Notes: a model not told the origin generated them from the sequence alone. 51,110 bases of DNA from Actinoplanes oryzae (GCF_030757795.1 NZ_JAUQWH010000049.1:1-51110), one strand, 5' to 3'. Shown: positions 1 through 8,517, counted from the stretch's first letter. Made by a program: numbers and translations.

Positions 1-452
1 TAGAGGTCGAAGGTCTTGGCGATGGTGATCGCGTGCTGGCGTATTTCCTCGCCCGGGGCGTAGCGCCAGGTCGGCACCGTGCCGGTCTCCTCCAGCAGCG
101 GCATGTAGACGCTGGCCTCGATGTCGCAGTGGATGCCGGGGTAGCGGTTCCAGTACCAGGTGCCGCCGAAGTCGCCGGCCTCGTCGAGCATCCGGATGCT
201 TTCGACGCCGGCTTGCCGTAGGCGGGCGCCGCTGATCAGGCCGCCGAACCCGCCACCGATCACCAGAACCTCGACCCGGTCGGTCAGCGGGGCCCGGTCC
301 GTGATCGGGGTATACGGATCCTTGGCGTAGTACCCGAACTCCCCGGCGACCTTGCGGTATTGAGCCTGGCCTTCGGGCCGGATGCGGCGATCCCGCTCCC
401 GGCGGTACTTCCCACGAAGCTCTTCCAGATCCTCGGGCGTGATGGGAGACAA
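1..452 (-). CDS. Flavin-containing monooxygenase, Baeyer-Villiger type (N-terminal part, runs off the left edge)
   Basis: Reading from 452 leftward gives an N-terminal region followed by [13 protein letters not shown], a GxGxxG Rossmann FAD-binding loop, and [11 protein letters not shown], the signature stretch after it in cyclohexanone/phenylacetone-type Baeyer-Villiger monooxygenases. These NADPH- and FAD-dependent enzymes insert oxygen into ketones or oxidise heteroatoms. The start is chosen as TTG at 450-452 because a GGAGG ribosome site lies about six bases upstream (458-463). A roughly 60-residue extension precedes the FAD motif, as in the longer BVMO class. The frame stays open to base 1, so about 150 residues are present and the NADP and catalytic parts are outside the window. 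The family is clear; the substrate is unknown. Confidence 0.85.
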   Translation of the reverse strand, partial: MSPITPEDLEELRGKYRRERDRRIRPEGQAQYRKVAGEFGYYAKDPYTPITDRAPLTDRVEVLVIGGGFGGLISGARLRQAGVESIRMLDEAGDFGGTWYWNRYPGIHCDIEASVYMPLLEETGTVPTWRYAPGEEIRQHAITIAKTFDL

Positions 453-533
453 CAGAACCCTCCGTCGCTTTAGAGTCTTTTTTCCCAAAAACCCTAAAGA
501 GGGAGTCCAGTTAAGTCAACTGCTTGATTTAGA

Positions 534-824
534 TTACTCGACCGGCTTGGCGTGGTGCTCGAACTCGTCGGTGTGGATGTCGAAGTGCACCCGGGGCGCA
601 CTCGACTGGATCTCCTGAACGACGACCCGGTTCGGGCCGACGCGCCGTCGAGAATGTGATGGGGACCGTAGCCCGCGCAGACGGCCGGGACGCCGAGGGC
701 GGAGCACCAGAACTGCAGGCCCTGGGCGTGCACGACGGCGGAGAGATCGATGATGAGGGTGCTCGGACGGATGCGATGCACTCCAGTTATGTGGCCGATC
801 GGCAACGTTACTGTTGATGGTCAT
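534..824 (-). pseudogene. Frameshifted VOC (glyoxalase-fold) protein remnant
   Basis: Two overlapping minus frames together make one VOC-like protein. One carries the start (ATG at 824) and the end (VQEIQSSAPRVHFDIHTDEF, stop at 534). The middle, LIIDLSAVVHAQGLQFWCSALGVP, is only read in the neighbouring frame. Such LQFW-ALG and RVHFDIHTD blocks are typical of the single-domain VOC proteins that often sit beside monooxygenases. At least two indels are needed to join them, so it is called broken. Its ATG overlaps the stop of the upstream remnant (ATGA), suggesting a former operon. Function cannot be given beyond the fold. Confidence 0.6.
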
Positions 825-1020
825 TCGGTGACCAGGAGCTTGCGGGCAACCCGCAGGAGATGGTCGCGCGGCTCCGTGTGGGAAGGCCGCTCAGCTGCGG
901 GGCGACGCCGCTGAACAGGAATCCGTCGCCGACCATCGTGACGTCTATCCGCCCGCGGACGCTGGGATCCGTCCCGCCGAGGAGGGTGAACATCCGCTCG
1001 AACTGGGCGTACATCTTGCG
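821..1020 (-). pseudogene. Degraded C-terminal fragment of an unrecognised protein (possibly TetR-like)
   Basis: The minus frame from about 1020 reads YAQFERMFTLLGG...IDVTMVGDGFLFSGVAPQL, then switches by one base into EPRDHLLRVARKLLVTE with a stop at 821. The codon use is like real coding DNA and the end overlaps the start of the VOC remnant by ATGA. The helix-rich tail resembles the ligand-binding end of TetR regulators, but this is a weak resemblance and no DNA-binding domain is present. It is bounded on the other side by the chemoreceptor fragment at 1033, so most of the gene is missing. Confidence 0.4.
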
Positions 1021-1032
1021 GCTGGCCGGCGA

Positions 1033-1260
1033 TCGAACATCGCGGCCTCGGTGGAGGGGCAGTCAGCCACAAGGGCCGAGATGGACCGCACGTTCGACAC
1101 CATTTCCGCCGGGAGCCGGGAGATCGCCGCCTCGATCGACGGGGTCACGTCCGCGGCCTCGGAAATGAAGGACTCGGCCGCGCGGACTGCGTCGGCAGCC
1201 TCCGATGTCGGACGCATCGCCAGCCGAATGCAGGAACTGGCGGGCGCGTTCCGCTGGTAG
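1033..1260 (+). pseudogene. C-terminal tail of a methyl-accepting chemotaxis protein
   Basis: The frame reads IAASVEGQSATRAEM, continues through heptad-rich ...SREIAASIDGVTSAASEM... and ends in MQELAGAFRW before TAG at 1258-1260. This is the adaptation-helix end of an MCP signalling domain, with the usual V-E-x-Q-x-A-T block and the terminal aromatic FRW. No sensor, membrane or HAMP part exists upstream; the frame runs directly into the unrelated minus-strand remnant. It therefore cannot be a working receptor. A second similar tail lies at 11792-12000 and an intact receptor at 36313-37893. Confidence 0.75.
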
Positions 1261-1429
1261 GACCTGCGTTCGTGGTGGGCCGGGGGCGTCGAGTGGGTTG
1301 AGGTTCCCGTCACCTCCTCCGAGAAGTGGACACCAGTCAGCAAGACCGCGGGCTCTGCTGGAAGTACGACAACACGGTCGTCCCGGTCAGCAGGTGCTTT
1401 CGTACGGGGCTTCGGCCACGAATCGGTGA

Positions 1430-2659
1430 TCAGTGGGCGGCGGTAGCGCTACCAGTTTCGCGCACATCGTTACCGTCGCCGGGCGAGGGCAGGTTGCGTG
1501 CTCGCATGGCCGGTGCGAGGACCGCAGCGAGGGTGACGAGGGCCAGGACAAGGATCATCGCGCTGCGCAGGCTGTAGTGGTCGCCGATGAAGCCGAGCGC
1601 GGGCGGGCCGACGAGGAACGCGACGTAGCCGAGGCTGGCGACCAGCGAGACGCGGGCGGTGGAGTTGGACCCCGAGTCGGCGGCGGCCGAGAGGGCCACC
1701 GGGAAGCCGAGTGCCGCGCCCAGACCCCACAGTAGGGCGGCGCCGCTGGCGACAGCCTGGTTGTCGACCACGATGATCAGCAGCAGGCCGATCGCGCCGG
1801 TGACCGCGCTGGCGCACAGGATCACCGGGCGGGTGAAGCGTCGCAGTAGCCAGCCGCCGACGAACCGGCCGGTGGCCATCGCGATGTTGAAGACGAGATA
1901 GACGCCAGAGCTCAGGGCCGGGCTGAGGTCGTGCCCGTCGACCATGATCAGCGGGAGCCAATCGTTGGCGGCGCCCTCGGCGAGGGCCAGGGCCAGCACG
2001 ATGGCGCCGATGAGCAGCAGCGCCGGTTCTCGCCAGAGCTTCGGGGCCGGTGTTCCGGCCTGCTCGGCGGCCGGTGCTCGCCGTGGTTGCCGGCCCACGC
2101 CGTACGGCAGGCGCCGCACGGAGAAGACCGCCACGGGCACAGCTATGGCGGTGACGATGAGCAGATGCCAGACGACCGGCAGACCCGCGAGAGTCAGCAG
2201 CATGCCGGTCGCCGCACCGAGCACTGTGCCGAGGCTGTAGAAGCCGTGCAGGGTCGGCAGGAGAATCCGGCCGGAGACGCGTTCGACATCGGCGCCATCG
2301 ACGTTCATGGCGACCTCGCCGCCGCCGATACCGAATCCGCACAGGAACAGACCGGCGCCGACCAGGACGCTCTGCGACAGGTGTGCGCCGAGCGCGATCA
2401 CGGGCATGCCGAGCAGGACGGCGCTGATGCCGACGGTGATGACGGGGCGGGCGCCGAACCGGGACACGAATGCGCCGGAACCCAGCACGCCGAGCATCGA
2501 ACCGGCCGACAGGCCGAACAGCACGATGCCCATCTCGGCGGTCGAGGCATCGAGCAGGTCCCGCACATCGGGAGTTCGGGTCACCCAGGACGACAGCAGG
2601 AGCCCGGGGATGAAGAAGAGCAGGAACAGGCCGGTACGCCGAGCGGCGATGGTGGTCAT
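1430..2659 (-). CDS. MFS transporter, 12-TM sugar/drug permease type
   Basis: A 409-residue integral membrane protein with about twelve hydrophobic segments, beginning TGLFLLFFIPGLLLSSWVTRTP. The region GLSAGSMLGVLGSGAFVSRFGARPV matches the loop 2-3 region of the major facilitator superfamily, and a second half with GRFVGGWLLRRF repeats it. It resembles the YbjJ/fucose-permease-like MFS group; the substrate is unknown. The ATG at 2659 overlaps the TetR stop (ATGA), so it is the last gene of a three-gene operon acetyltransferase-tetR-MFS and is presumably co-translated. Regulation is likely by the operon's own TetR through the palindromes at 3815-3851. Export of an acetylated or toxic compound is a reasonable guess from context. 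Confidence 0.88.
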   Translation of the reverse strand: MTTIAARRTGLFLLFFIPGLLLSSWVTRTPDVRDLLDASTAEMGIVLFGLSAGSMLGVLGSGAFVSRFGARPVITVGISAVLLGMPVIALGAHLSQSVLVGAGLFLCGFGIGGGEVAMNVDGADVERVSGRILLPTLHGFYSLGTVLGAATGMLLTLAGLPVVWHLLIVTAIAVPVAVFSVRRLPYGVGRQPRRAPAAEQAGTPAPKLWREPALLLIGAIVLALALAEGAANDWLPLIMVDGHDLSPALSSGVYLVFNIAMATGRFVGGWLLRRFTRPVILCASAVTGAIGLLLIIVVDNQAVASGAALLWGLGAALGFPVALSAAADSGSNSTARVSLVASLGYVAFLVGPPALGFIGDHYSLRSAMILVLALVTLAAVLAPAMRARNLPSPGDGNDVRETGSATAAH

Positions 2660-3225
2660 GGGCGCCTTTCGGGGGAGGCGCCGGGGATGAGCCGGGCGAC
2701 CGCATCTCTGATCTTGCGGGCGTCGACCGGCCGGGTGGAGAGGGTCGCGTGCAGCAGTAGGCCCTCGATCAGCGCGTCGAGAGTTTCCGCGGTGTCGGGG
2801 TCGAAGTGTCGTTGCAGTGCCTGGCGGCTGCGGTCCATCCACGCCTGGGTGATCGCCCGTAGACGTGGGTCTCGGGCCGCCGCGGCGTACAACTCGTAGG
2901 TCAGTACAGCGCTGCGCTGGTTGTCGACCAGGTCGGGCAGCATCGACTCGACCACGTCCGCGCGGGCGTCTGCACCCGGTTCGATCGCCGCCAGCCGCTG
3001 CTCGAACGCGGCGGCCATGGTTTGCGCGAGGTGGGTGAAGGCGGATGTGAGCAGATCGTCGAGGCTGGTGAAGTGGTAGGTCACCGAGCCTAGCGGCACG
3101 TCGGCGGCGGCGGCCACCCGGCGGTGGGTCGTGCCGGCTACACCGCGTTCGGCGATGACGTCGAGGGTGGCCTCGACGAGCCGTTGCCGGCGGTCCGGCT
3201 CGTAGCGGCGGCGTGGCGCTTTCAT
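2656..3225 (-). CDS. TetR/AcrR-family transcriptional regulator
   Basis: A 189-residue protein with an N-terminal TetR helix-turn-helix: RQRLVEATLDVIAERG, then TTHRRVAAAADVPLGSVTYHF, at roughly residues 9-50. The rest is an all-helical ligand domain. The start ATG at 3225 overlaps the stop of the acetyltransferase gene, and its own stop overlaps the MFS start, so it is the middle gene of a tightly coupled operon. As a member of the operon it probably represses its own transcription. The twin palindromic sites in front of the first gene are the obvious binding place. The effector is not known. Confidence 0.9.
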   Translation of the reverse strand: MKAPRRRYEPDRRQRLVEATLDVIAERGVAGTTHRRVAAAADVPLGSVTYHFTSLDDLLTSAFTHLAQTMAAAFEQRLAAIEPGADARADVVESMLPDLVDNQRSAVLTYELYAAAARDPRLRAITQAWMDRSRQALQRHFDPDTAETLDALIEGLLLHATLSTRPVDARKIRDAVARLIPGASPERRP

Positions 3226-3815
3226 CTGTCGTACACGGAGCGGATGACGCGTGCCGGGTTGCCCACCGCGACCACGTCGGCGGGAATGTCCTTGGTGACG
3301 ACGGCACCGGCGCCGATCACCGAGTTGTCGCCGACGGTCACGCCGGGGCAGATCACTGTCATCCCGCCGATCCACACGTTGTCGCCGATCGTGATCGGCA
3401 GTGCCGCCTCCCATTTCGCGCGGCGTGGTTCGGGGTCGATCGGGTGCGTCGGCGTCAGCAGCTGCACGTTCGGCCCCATCAGCACGTCCTGGCCGATGCG
3501 GATCTGGGCGACGTCGAGGGCCATCAGCCCGAAGTTGATGAAGGTGCGGTCGCCGACGTGCAGGTGGCTGCCGTAGTCGACATGCAGGGGCGGGCGAATG
3601 TCCACCTCGGCGCCGACAGAACCGAGCAATTGCTGCAGCAGCTCGCGGCGCGCGTCCGGGTCCGTCGGGTCGCTGTCGTTGAACGCCTTGGTCAGCACCA
3701 TGGCCCGGCGCATCTCGGCTTCGAGCTCCGGATCGGCGCCGCGATACAGGTCTCCGGCCAACATCCGGTCACGCATGGATCGGAAGTCGTCATCGGCGGT
3801 GTCGGTGGCTGTCAT
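3222..3815 (-). CDS. Maltose/galactoside O-acetyltransferase family (left-handed beta-helix)
   Basis: A 197-residue protein of the sugar O-acetyltransferase family (Maa/LacA). It has the N-terminal Mac domain (MRDRMLAGDLYRGADPEL, near residues 14-31) and hexapeptide repeats in the second half, with IGDNVWIGGMTVICPGVTVG and IGAGAVVTKDIPADVVAVGNPARV, the latter typical of this family. These trimeric cytoplasmic enzymes move acetyl from acetyl-CoA to a sugar hydroxyl; the catalytic His is probably in LTPTHPIDP. It is the first gene of an operon with tetR and an MFS gene. The ATG at 3815 lies at the edge of the operator and has no ribosome site, so initiation may rely on a short or weak leader. 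Confidence 0.88.
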   Translation of the reverse strand: MTATDTADDDFRSMRDRMLAGDLYRGADPELEAEMRRAMVLTKAFNDSDPTDPDARRELLQQLLGSVGAEVDIRPPLHVDYGSHLHVGDRTFINFGLMALDVAQIRIGQDVLMGPNVQLLTPTHPIDPEPRRAKWEAALPITIGDNVWIGGMTVICPGVTVGDNSVIGAGAVVTKDIPADVVAVGNPARVIRSVYDR

Positions 3816-3851
3816 GCGTACGATCGTACACTGAATGTACGATCGTACGCA
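3815..3851. promoter_or_regulatory. Twin-palindrome operator of the acetyltransferase-tetR-MFS operon
   Basis: Two 16-base arms (3815-3830 and 3836-3851) are exact reverse complements separated by CTGAA. Each arm contains GTACGATCGTAC, itself a perfect 12-bp palindrome, so the site offers two identical half-operators. It abuts the first start codon. A minus-strand TATATT at 3858-3853 would make a -10 box with transcription starting inside the distal arm. This is the layout expected for self-repression by the co-transcribed TetR protein. Confidence 0.8.
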
Positions 3852-3967
3852 TCAATATAGTGCAAAAGTGGAATGGCGGTGCAGTGCGGGCTCGGGTTGC
3901 CCTGGACCACGCTGCAGCACCGTGCGGCGCCCCCAGCCGCTGCCGTCCCTGAAGGAGACTTTTCCCG

Positions 3968-4275
3968 ATGAGCGATGACGTGTTACCCGACGGCCGGTTT
4001 GCTGCCCCGATCCGTGACGGCGACACCGTCACCCACCGCCGCGGCCCCGCCGCGGCCGATGTCCAGGCCCTCCTCGATCACCCGGCGGCCTGCGGTTCCA
4101 CCCGCGCGCCCCGGATGCTCGGAGGCGGGCCGGGCGGCCAGGATGTGCTGACTCGCCTGCCCGGAGAGGCGGCCCATCCGCCTCTTCCCGCGCCGGTCTG
4201 CTCGGACCGGGTGTTGCGCAGCGCCGGGCGGTTTGCCTGGGCCCTGCACGACGCCACCGAAGATTTCGTCGCTCC
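3968..4275 (+). pseudogene. Truncated aminoglycoside-phosphotransferase-like protein (N-terminal part)
   Basis: A good ribosome site (AAGGAGA) precedes ATG at 3968. The product starts MSDDVLPDGRFAAPIRDGD and includes ADVQALLDHPAACG, DVLTRLPGEAAHPPLP and VLRSAGRFAWALHDATEDFV. The last blocks match the segment of APH/choline-kinase-fold enzymes that leads up to the catalytic loop. After LHDATEDFVAP the sequence passes into unrelated code and stops at 4309. The catalytic HGDxxxxN loop and metal motif are missing, so it cannot be an active kinase. The junction near 4275 coincides with the end of the minus-strand monooxygenase remnant, so one rearrangement broke both. Confidence 0.6.
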
Positions 4276-4280
4276 AAGCC

Positions 4281-5070
4281 GGGCCGGCAGGCGTCCCACG
4301 ACCTCGTGAGTCAACGGCGAGGGTCGCGGCGACCGGGGTGGGCGTCCACCCGACTGGTACCCGGGCACCGGCACCCAGGCGGCCCTTGCCCGGCCCGTAA
4401 TGGCTGTCGAGCTGGGCCAGCCGCGGCGACATGTGGCGTTCCAGCAGGCCGGTGAGCGAGCCCAGACGGTAGGCGGCGTCGCGTACCAGGATCTGCCGGC
4501 GTTTGGTGTAGAGGCCGATGGTGGCGAGCCGGGTGGAGAAATCGGAGAAGGCGCATACGGCGGAGCGTCGTTCCGGGTCGTAGGTGTCGAGCAGGCCGGG
4601 CCGGTACTGTCCGCGCAGCACCCCGGCGAGTTTCCACCCCAGGTTGACGGCGTCGTGCAGTCCGGTGTTGAGTCCATGCGCGCCGGACGGGCTCATGGCG
4701 TGCGCCGCGTCGCCGGAGTGGAAGACCCGGTCCTTGCGGTAGCGCGAGGAGGCACGGACGTGGCGGTGAAGACGCCGCTGAAGTTCATGTGCCCGAGCCG
4801 GAGCCCGCCCGGGACGCGTTCGTCGAGCAGTTTCTGGAAGAACTCGCGAGGTACGTCGTCGCCGTCGTGGTCGTGCGGGACGCTGGCCCCGACCCGGAAC
4901 ACGCCCGAACCCGGCGGTGCCACGACCATGTTCCCGGTCCGGGTCAGATGGTGGGCGGCCTCGCCGCTGCTGTGCGCGCCGACGAGTTCGCCGTCGGTGA
5001 TCGCGAGCCGGGTGGTGAGGGTCCGGCCGTTGAAGTCGAAGCCGTACCGCGGTCGAACGACGACAGGGCG
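4281..5070 (-). pseudogene. FAD-dependent aromatic monooxygenase (PheA/TfdB type), 5'-truncated and frameshifted
   Basis: From about 5070 the minus strand reads YGFDFNGRTLTTRLAITDGELVGAHSSGEAA, then VGASVPHDHDGDDVPREFFQKLLDERVP. After one missing base near 4765 it continues RYRKDRVFHSGDAAHAMSPSG and AHGLNTGLHDAVNLGWKLAGVL. The DAAH-SPSGAHGLNTGLHDAVNLGWKL block is the second FAD-contact motif (GD motif) of the phenol/pentachlorophenol hydroxylase group. The first FAD motif (GxGxxG) is absent because the 5' end is gone, and the 3' end merges into the phosphotransferase remnant. It is therefore non-functional. Confidence 0.75.
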
Positions 5071-5147
5071 GCGACCAGATGTTTCAATCCATGTGATCCG
5101 ATGTGCGTTCGTCCCCGCCGGGGCGTGGCATAGGTGAGGTGCAAGCC

Positions 5148-5831
5148 GTGACGGCGATCAAACGTGAACCAAATGTCCTGGTGGTGGCCTCAGAGCCCCG
5201 CCTACGCGACGAGCTGGCGACCGAGCTGCTGCGGGCCGGCTACCGGGTCGCGACGCTGTCGACCGGGGTTGCTGCGGTGCGGCTGCTGGCCGAGCAACCG
5301 GTCGATCTGATCGTGGTCGACCGGGACACCGCCGACCTCGACATCCTGGGTCGGCAGCACGCCGTCTTCTCGGAGCGGCCGCCGGTGCTCTGCGTGACCG
5401 GCTGCGAGTTCCTGGGTGAGCTGGTGCCGGTACTCGGAACCCGGGTGGAGGACTACATCACCAAGCCGTGCCGCAGTGCCGAACTCCTGGCGCGGGCCGA
5501 GGTTCTCGTACGGGAACGCGGCACCACCGGGCCGGTGGACGTGCTGCGCCACGGCGACCTGGTGCTAGATGACGTCGTCCGGCGGGCCTGGCGTGACGGC
5601 CGGCTGCTGGAAGTGACCCCGGCGGAGTACCGGCTGTTGCGGCATATGCTGCTCAACGCTGGCCGTGTGTTGTCCAAGGAGCAACTGTCGAGGCAGGTCT
5701 GGGGCGATGCCCGGCAGGACGCCACGATCGAGCGGCTGGTCTCGCGACTGCGCCAGAAGGTCGACGAGAGCGGTTCTACGCTGATCCACACGCACCGGGG
5801 GTTCGGCTACCGGCTTGCCCTCGCGAAGTGA
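5148..5831 (+). CDS. OmpR/PhoB-family response regulator, orphan
   Basis: A 227-residue response regulator with receiver domain (about 8-118) and winged-helix DNA-binding domain (about 130-225, ending THRGFGYRLALAK). The expected phospho-acceptor is Asp58 in LIVVDRD and the switch lysine is in YITKPC. The acidic pair normally found after beta-1 is degenerate: VVASEPRL instead of a DD pair, so metal binding and phosphorylation may be altered. GTG at 5148 is preferred because GAGGT sits about eight bases upstream; an in-frame start at 5103 has no better signal. No histidine kinase gene lies nearby. It precedes the P450 operon by about 100 bases and may control it, though nothing proves that. 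Confidence 0.88.
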   Translation: MTAIKREPNVLVVASEPRLRDELATELLRAGYRVATLSTGVAAVRLLAEQPVDLIVVDRDTADLDILGRQHAVFSERPPVLCVTGCEFLGELVPVLGTRVEDYITKPCRSAELLARAEVLVRERGTTGPVDVLRHGDLVLDDVVRRAWRDGRLLEVTPAEYRLLRHMLLNAGRVLSKEQLSRQVWGDARQDATIERLVSRLRQKVDESGSTLIHTHRGFGYRLALAK

Positions 5832-5939
5832 CCTGATCCACATCTGCCGGGCGTTCGATCGATGTCTGCGGCTTGTCTGGAAGCTCTGTTTGCATGGGTT
5901 TAACCAATTATCTCGGCTCCATCCAGCCCGAGGAGACCC

Positions 5940-7157
5940 ATGTCAGACACCAGCGTCGTCCCCGGTTATCCGGCCACACGCGACTCCCGCTGTCCCTTCG
6001 ACCCCGCCGCTCCGGTGCTGGCCATGACCCGGGAGAACCCGGTCGGCAAGGTGCGCATCTGGGACGGCAGCACGCCGTGGTTCATCACCCGCCACGCCGA
6101 CCAGCGGGCCTTGCTCAACGACCCGCGGATCAGCATCAACGAGAAGCGGGAGGGATACCCGCACATGACCCGGGGCCGGGCCGCGGGGGCCCCGCACCAC
6201 CCCGACCTGATCACCAACACCGATCCGCCCGTCCACACCCGGCTGCGCCGTACGGTGAATGCGCCCTTCATGGTCAAACGGGTCGAGGCGTTGCGGCCTC
6301 GCATCAGAGAGGTCGTCGACCAGTTGGTCGACGACATGCTGGCTGGGCCCAAGCCGGCTGACCTGGTGCAAGCGATCGGCCTGCCGGTGCCCACCCTGGT
6401 CATCACCCAGATCCTCGGTGCCCCGTACGAAGACCACGAGTTCTTCCAGGAGAACAGCACCAAGGCGATCAGCCACGAGTCGACGCCGGACGAGGCCGCC
6501 ACCGCCAGCCGTCACCTCGGCGAGTACCTGGCCGCGCTGCTGCAGAAGAAGATGGCCGAGCCGGCCGATGACGTCATGTCAGAGATGGGTGGCCGGGTCA
6601 AGGCTAGCGAGATGACCTTCGAAGAGGCGGTCATCATGAGCTCGGCGATCCTGATTGCCGGGCACGAGACCAGCGCCAGCATGATCTCCCTGGCCACCCT
6701 GGCCCTGCTGCGCAACCCCGACCAGCTGGCGCTGCTGCGCGAGCGCAGCGACGACCCCAAGTTCGTGGCCAACGCGGTCGAGGAGCTGCTGCGCTACCTG
6801 ACCATCGTGCACACCGGGATCCGGCGCATCGCCAACGAGGACATCGAACTGCACGGCACCACCATCAAGGCCGGTGACGGCATCATCTTCGACCTGTCCG
6901 CCGCGAACTGGGACGAGCAGGAGTTCCCGGAGGCCGGAAAGCTGGATCTTACCCGCCCCGCACGCCAGCACCACGCGTTCGGCTACGGCGTGCACCAGTG
7001 CCTGGGCCAGTCGCTGGCGCGGGTCGAGTTGCAGGTCGCCTACAGCACCCTCTACCGCCGGGTGCCGACGCTGGCCTTGGCCGTGCCGTTCGAGGAGGTC
7101 GCCTTCGCGATGGAAGGCGTCGCCTATGGCCTCAAGACCCTGCCGGTGACCTGGTGA
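5940..7157 (+). CDS. Cytochrome P450 (CYP105-like bacterial class I)
   Basis: A 405-residue soluble P450 monooxygenase with all hallmark motifs: the I-helix oxygen-activation motif AGHETS (240-245), the K-helix E282-x-x-R285 pair, and the heme-binding loop FGYGVHQCLGQSLA with the cysteine ligand at 354. The general length and motif spacing fit the soluble actinobacterial CYP105/CYP107-type enzymes. A GAGGAG ribosome site lies just before ATG at 5940. It heads an operon with its own ferredoxin, ferredoxin reductase and a short-chain dehydrogenase, a self-contained electron chain from NAD(P)H. The pairing with a dehydrogenase suggests hydroxylation followed by oxidation of the alcohol; the substrate is not deducible. 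Confidence 0.95.
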   Translation: MSDTSVVPGYPATRDSRCPFDPAAPVLAMTRENPVGKVRIWDGSTPWFITRHADQRALLNDPRISINEKREGYPHMTRGRAAGAPHHPDLITNTDPPVHTRLRRTVNAPFMVKRVEALRPRIREVVDQLVDDMLAGPKPADLVQAIGLPVPTLVITQILGAPYEDHEFFQENSTKAISHESTPDEAATASRHLGEYLAALLQKKMAEPADDVMSEMGGRVKASEMTFEEAVIMSSAILIAGHETSASMISLATLALLRNPDQLALLRERSDDPKFVANAVEELLRYLTIVHTGIRRIANEDIELHGTTIKAGDGIIFDLSAANWDEQEFPEAGKLDLTRPARQHHAFGYGVHQCLGQSLARVELQVAYSTLYRRVPTLALAVPFEEVAFAMEGVAYGLKTLPVTW

Positions 7158-7168
7158 AGGAGAACCTG

Positions 7169-7366
7169 ATGCGCATTGAATTCGACGAACCCAAATGCGT
7201 TGCCGCCGGCCAGTGCGTCATGGTCGCCCCCGACCTGTTCGACCAGCGCGAGGAGGACGGCGTCGCGATCGTCTTGAACGCTGAGCCCGGCCCCGAGCAT
7301 CACGAGGACGCGCGGGAGGCCGCCGCAGTGTGCCCGGCCGCCGCGATCCTCCTGGTCGCGCCGTGA
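7169..7366 (+). CDS. [3Fe-4S] ferredoxin, P450 redox partner
   Basis: A 65-residue ferredoxin beginning MRIEFDEPKCVAAGQCVMVAP. Its Cys10-x5-Cys16 pair and the later Cys55-Pro are the three-ligand pattern of the short [3Fe-4S] ferredoxins that feed actinobacterial P450s. The residue where a fourth ligand would sit is not cysteine. The ATG at 7169 has an AAGGAGA ribosome site and lies 11 bases after the P450 stop. Its own stop overlaps the reductase start (GTGA at 7363-7366). It should carry single electrons from the next gene product to the P450. Confidence 0.93.
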   Translation: MRIEFDEPKCVAAGQCVMVAPDLFDQREEDGVAIVLNAEPGPEHHEDAREAAAVCPAAAILLVAP

Positions 7367-8517
7367 AGCAGATCGTCATCGTAGGTGCCTCGGCGGCCGG
7401 GCTCGCGGCCGCCGAAGCCCTGCGCCGCGAAGGCTACGACGAGACGATCACGCTGGTCGGTGAAGAAACCGATTTGCCGTACGATCGCCCGCCGCTGTCC
7501 AAACAGATCCTCGCCTCTGAATGGGAAGGCGATCGGCTCGCTCTGCGTACGCTCGACCACATCACGGGCCTGCGACTGGAGTTGCGGCTCGGAGCGAGGG
7601 CGGTCGGCCTTGACACCACCGCACGCCGCGTACAGCTCGCCGACGGCAAAGCCGCTGACTACGACGGGCTGATCATTGCCACCGGGGTCCGGCCACGGCG
7701 GCTCAGTGGCGCCGGCGCGCACGTCTTGCGGACGGTGCAAGACGCACTCGCCCTGCGGGAACGATTGAAGCCAGGGGTCCGCCTGGCTGTCGTCGGCGCC
7801 GGATTCCTCGGCGCCGAGGCCGCTGCCGTGGCCCGGGGGCTCGGCTGCGAGGTCGTTATGCTCGAACCCGCGCCGGTGCCGCTCGCCCACGCGGTCGGGG
7901 CACAGATCGGCCGGGTCCTGTCGAAGGCCCACATCGAGCACGGCGTCGACCTGCGCACCGGCGTGAGCGTGACCGAGGTCGCCGACGGCGGAGTCCGGCT
8001 GGCCGGCGGCGACCTCGTCGAGGCCGACGAGGTCCTGATTGCGATCGGATCGTTGCCCAACACTGAGTGGCTCGACGGCTCCGGCCTGCAGATCGCCGAC
8101 GGGGTGGTCTGCGACCAGTACACGTCCGCCGCGCCCGGCATCTATGCCGCCGGTGATGTGGCTCGATGGCACAACCCATTGTTCGGGGAGACGATGCGGA
8201 TCGAGCACCGCACCAACGCCGCCGAACAGGGTCTGGCCGCAGCGCGCAACCTGCTCAATCCCGAGGCCCGCAAGCCGTTCGCGCCGGTTCCGTACTTCTG
8301 GTCCGACCAGTACGACATGAAGATCCATGCCTACGGCTATCTGCGTGGTCATGACGAGGTCGCCATTGTCGACGGCGACCTCGAAGAGCGCCGTCTCCTG
8401 GCCGCCTACCGCAAGGACGCCCGGCTTGCCGGCGTGCTCGCTGTCGGCATGTCACCCAAGGCAATCCGGCCCTGGCGGCAGAAGATCGCCACGGGTGCCC
8501 TCTGGAAGGACATCTGA
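7363..8517 (+). CDS. FAD-dependent ferredoxin reductase
   Basis: A 384-residue two-Rossmann flavoprotein: FAD loop IVIVGASAAGLAAAEALR at the start, a second loop LAVVGAGFLGAEAAAVARGLG for NAD(P)H near residue 145, and the ATG/GD motifs YDGLIIATGVRPR and GIYAAGDVARW. The C-terminal part (YFWSDQYDMKIHAYG) is typical of the oxygenase-coupled reductases related to putidaredoxin reductase. The GTG start at 7363 overlaps the ferredoxin stop. It should oxidise NAD(P)H and reduce the adjacent ferredoxin. Its stop shares a base with the next start, so the four-gene unit is translationally linked. Confidence 0.94.
   Translation: MKQIVIVGASAAGLAAAEALRREGYDETITLVGEETDLPYDRPPLSKQILASEWEGDRLALRTLDHITGLRLELRLGARAVGLDTTARRVQLADGKAADYDGLIIATGVRPRRLSGAGAHVLRTVQDALALRERLKPGVRLAVVGAGFLGAEAAAVARGLGCEVVMLEPAPVPLAHAVGAQIGRVLSKAHIEHGVDLRTGVSVTEVADGGVRLAGGDLVEADEVLIAIGSLPNTEWLDGSGLQIADGVVCDQYTSAAPGIYAAGDVARWHNPLFGETMRIEHRTNAAEQGLAAARNLLNPEARKPFAPVPYFWSDQYDMKIHAYGYLRGHDEVAIVDGDLEERRLLAAYRKDARLAGVLAVGMSPKAIRPWRQKIATGALWKDI

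Noticed and set aside
2660..3307. Long minus-strand extension of the MFS frame to 3307
   Set aside because: It overlaps the TetR gene completely in another frame; the ATG at 2659 coupled to the TetR stop is the natural start.
3815..3851. CRISPR-like repeats from the repeated GTACGATCGTAC
   Set aside because: Only two copies with a five-base gap, forming one symmetrical operator; no spacers or cas genes.
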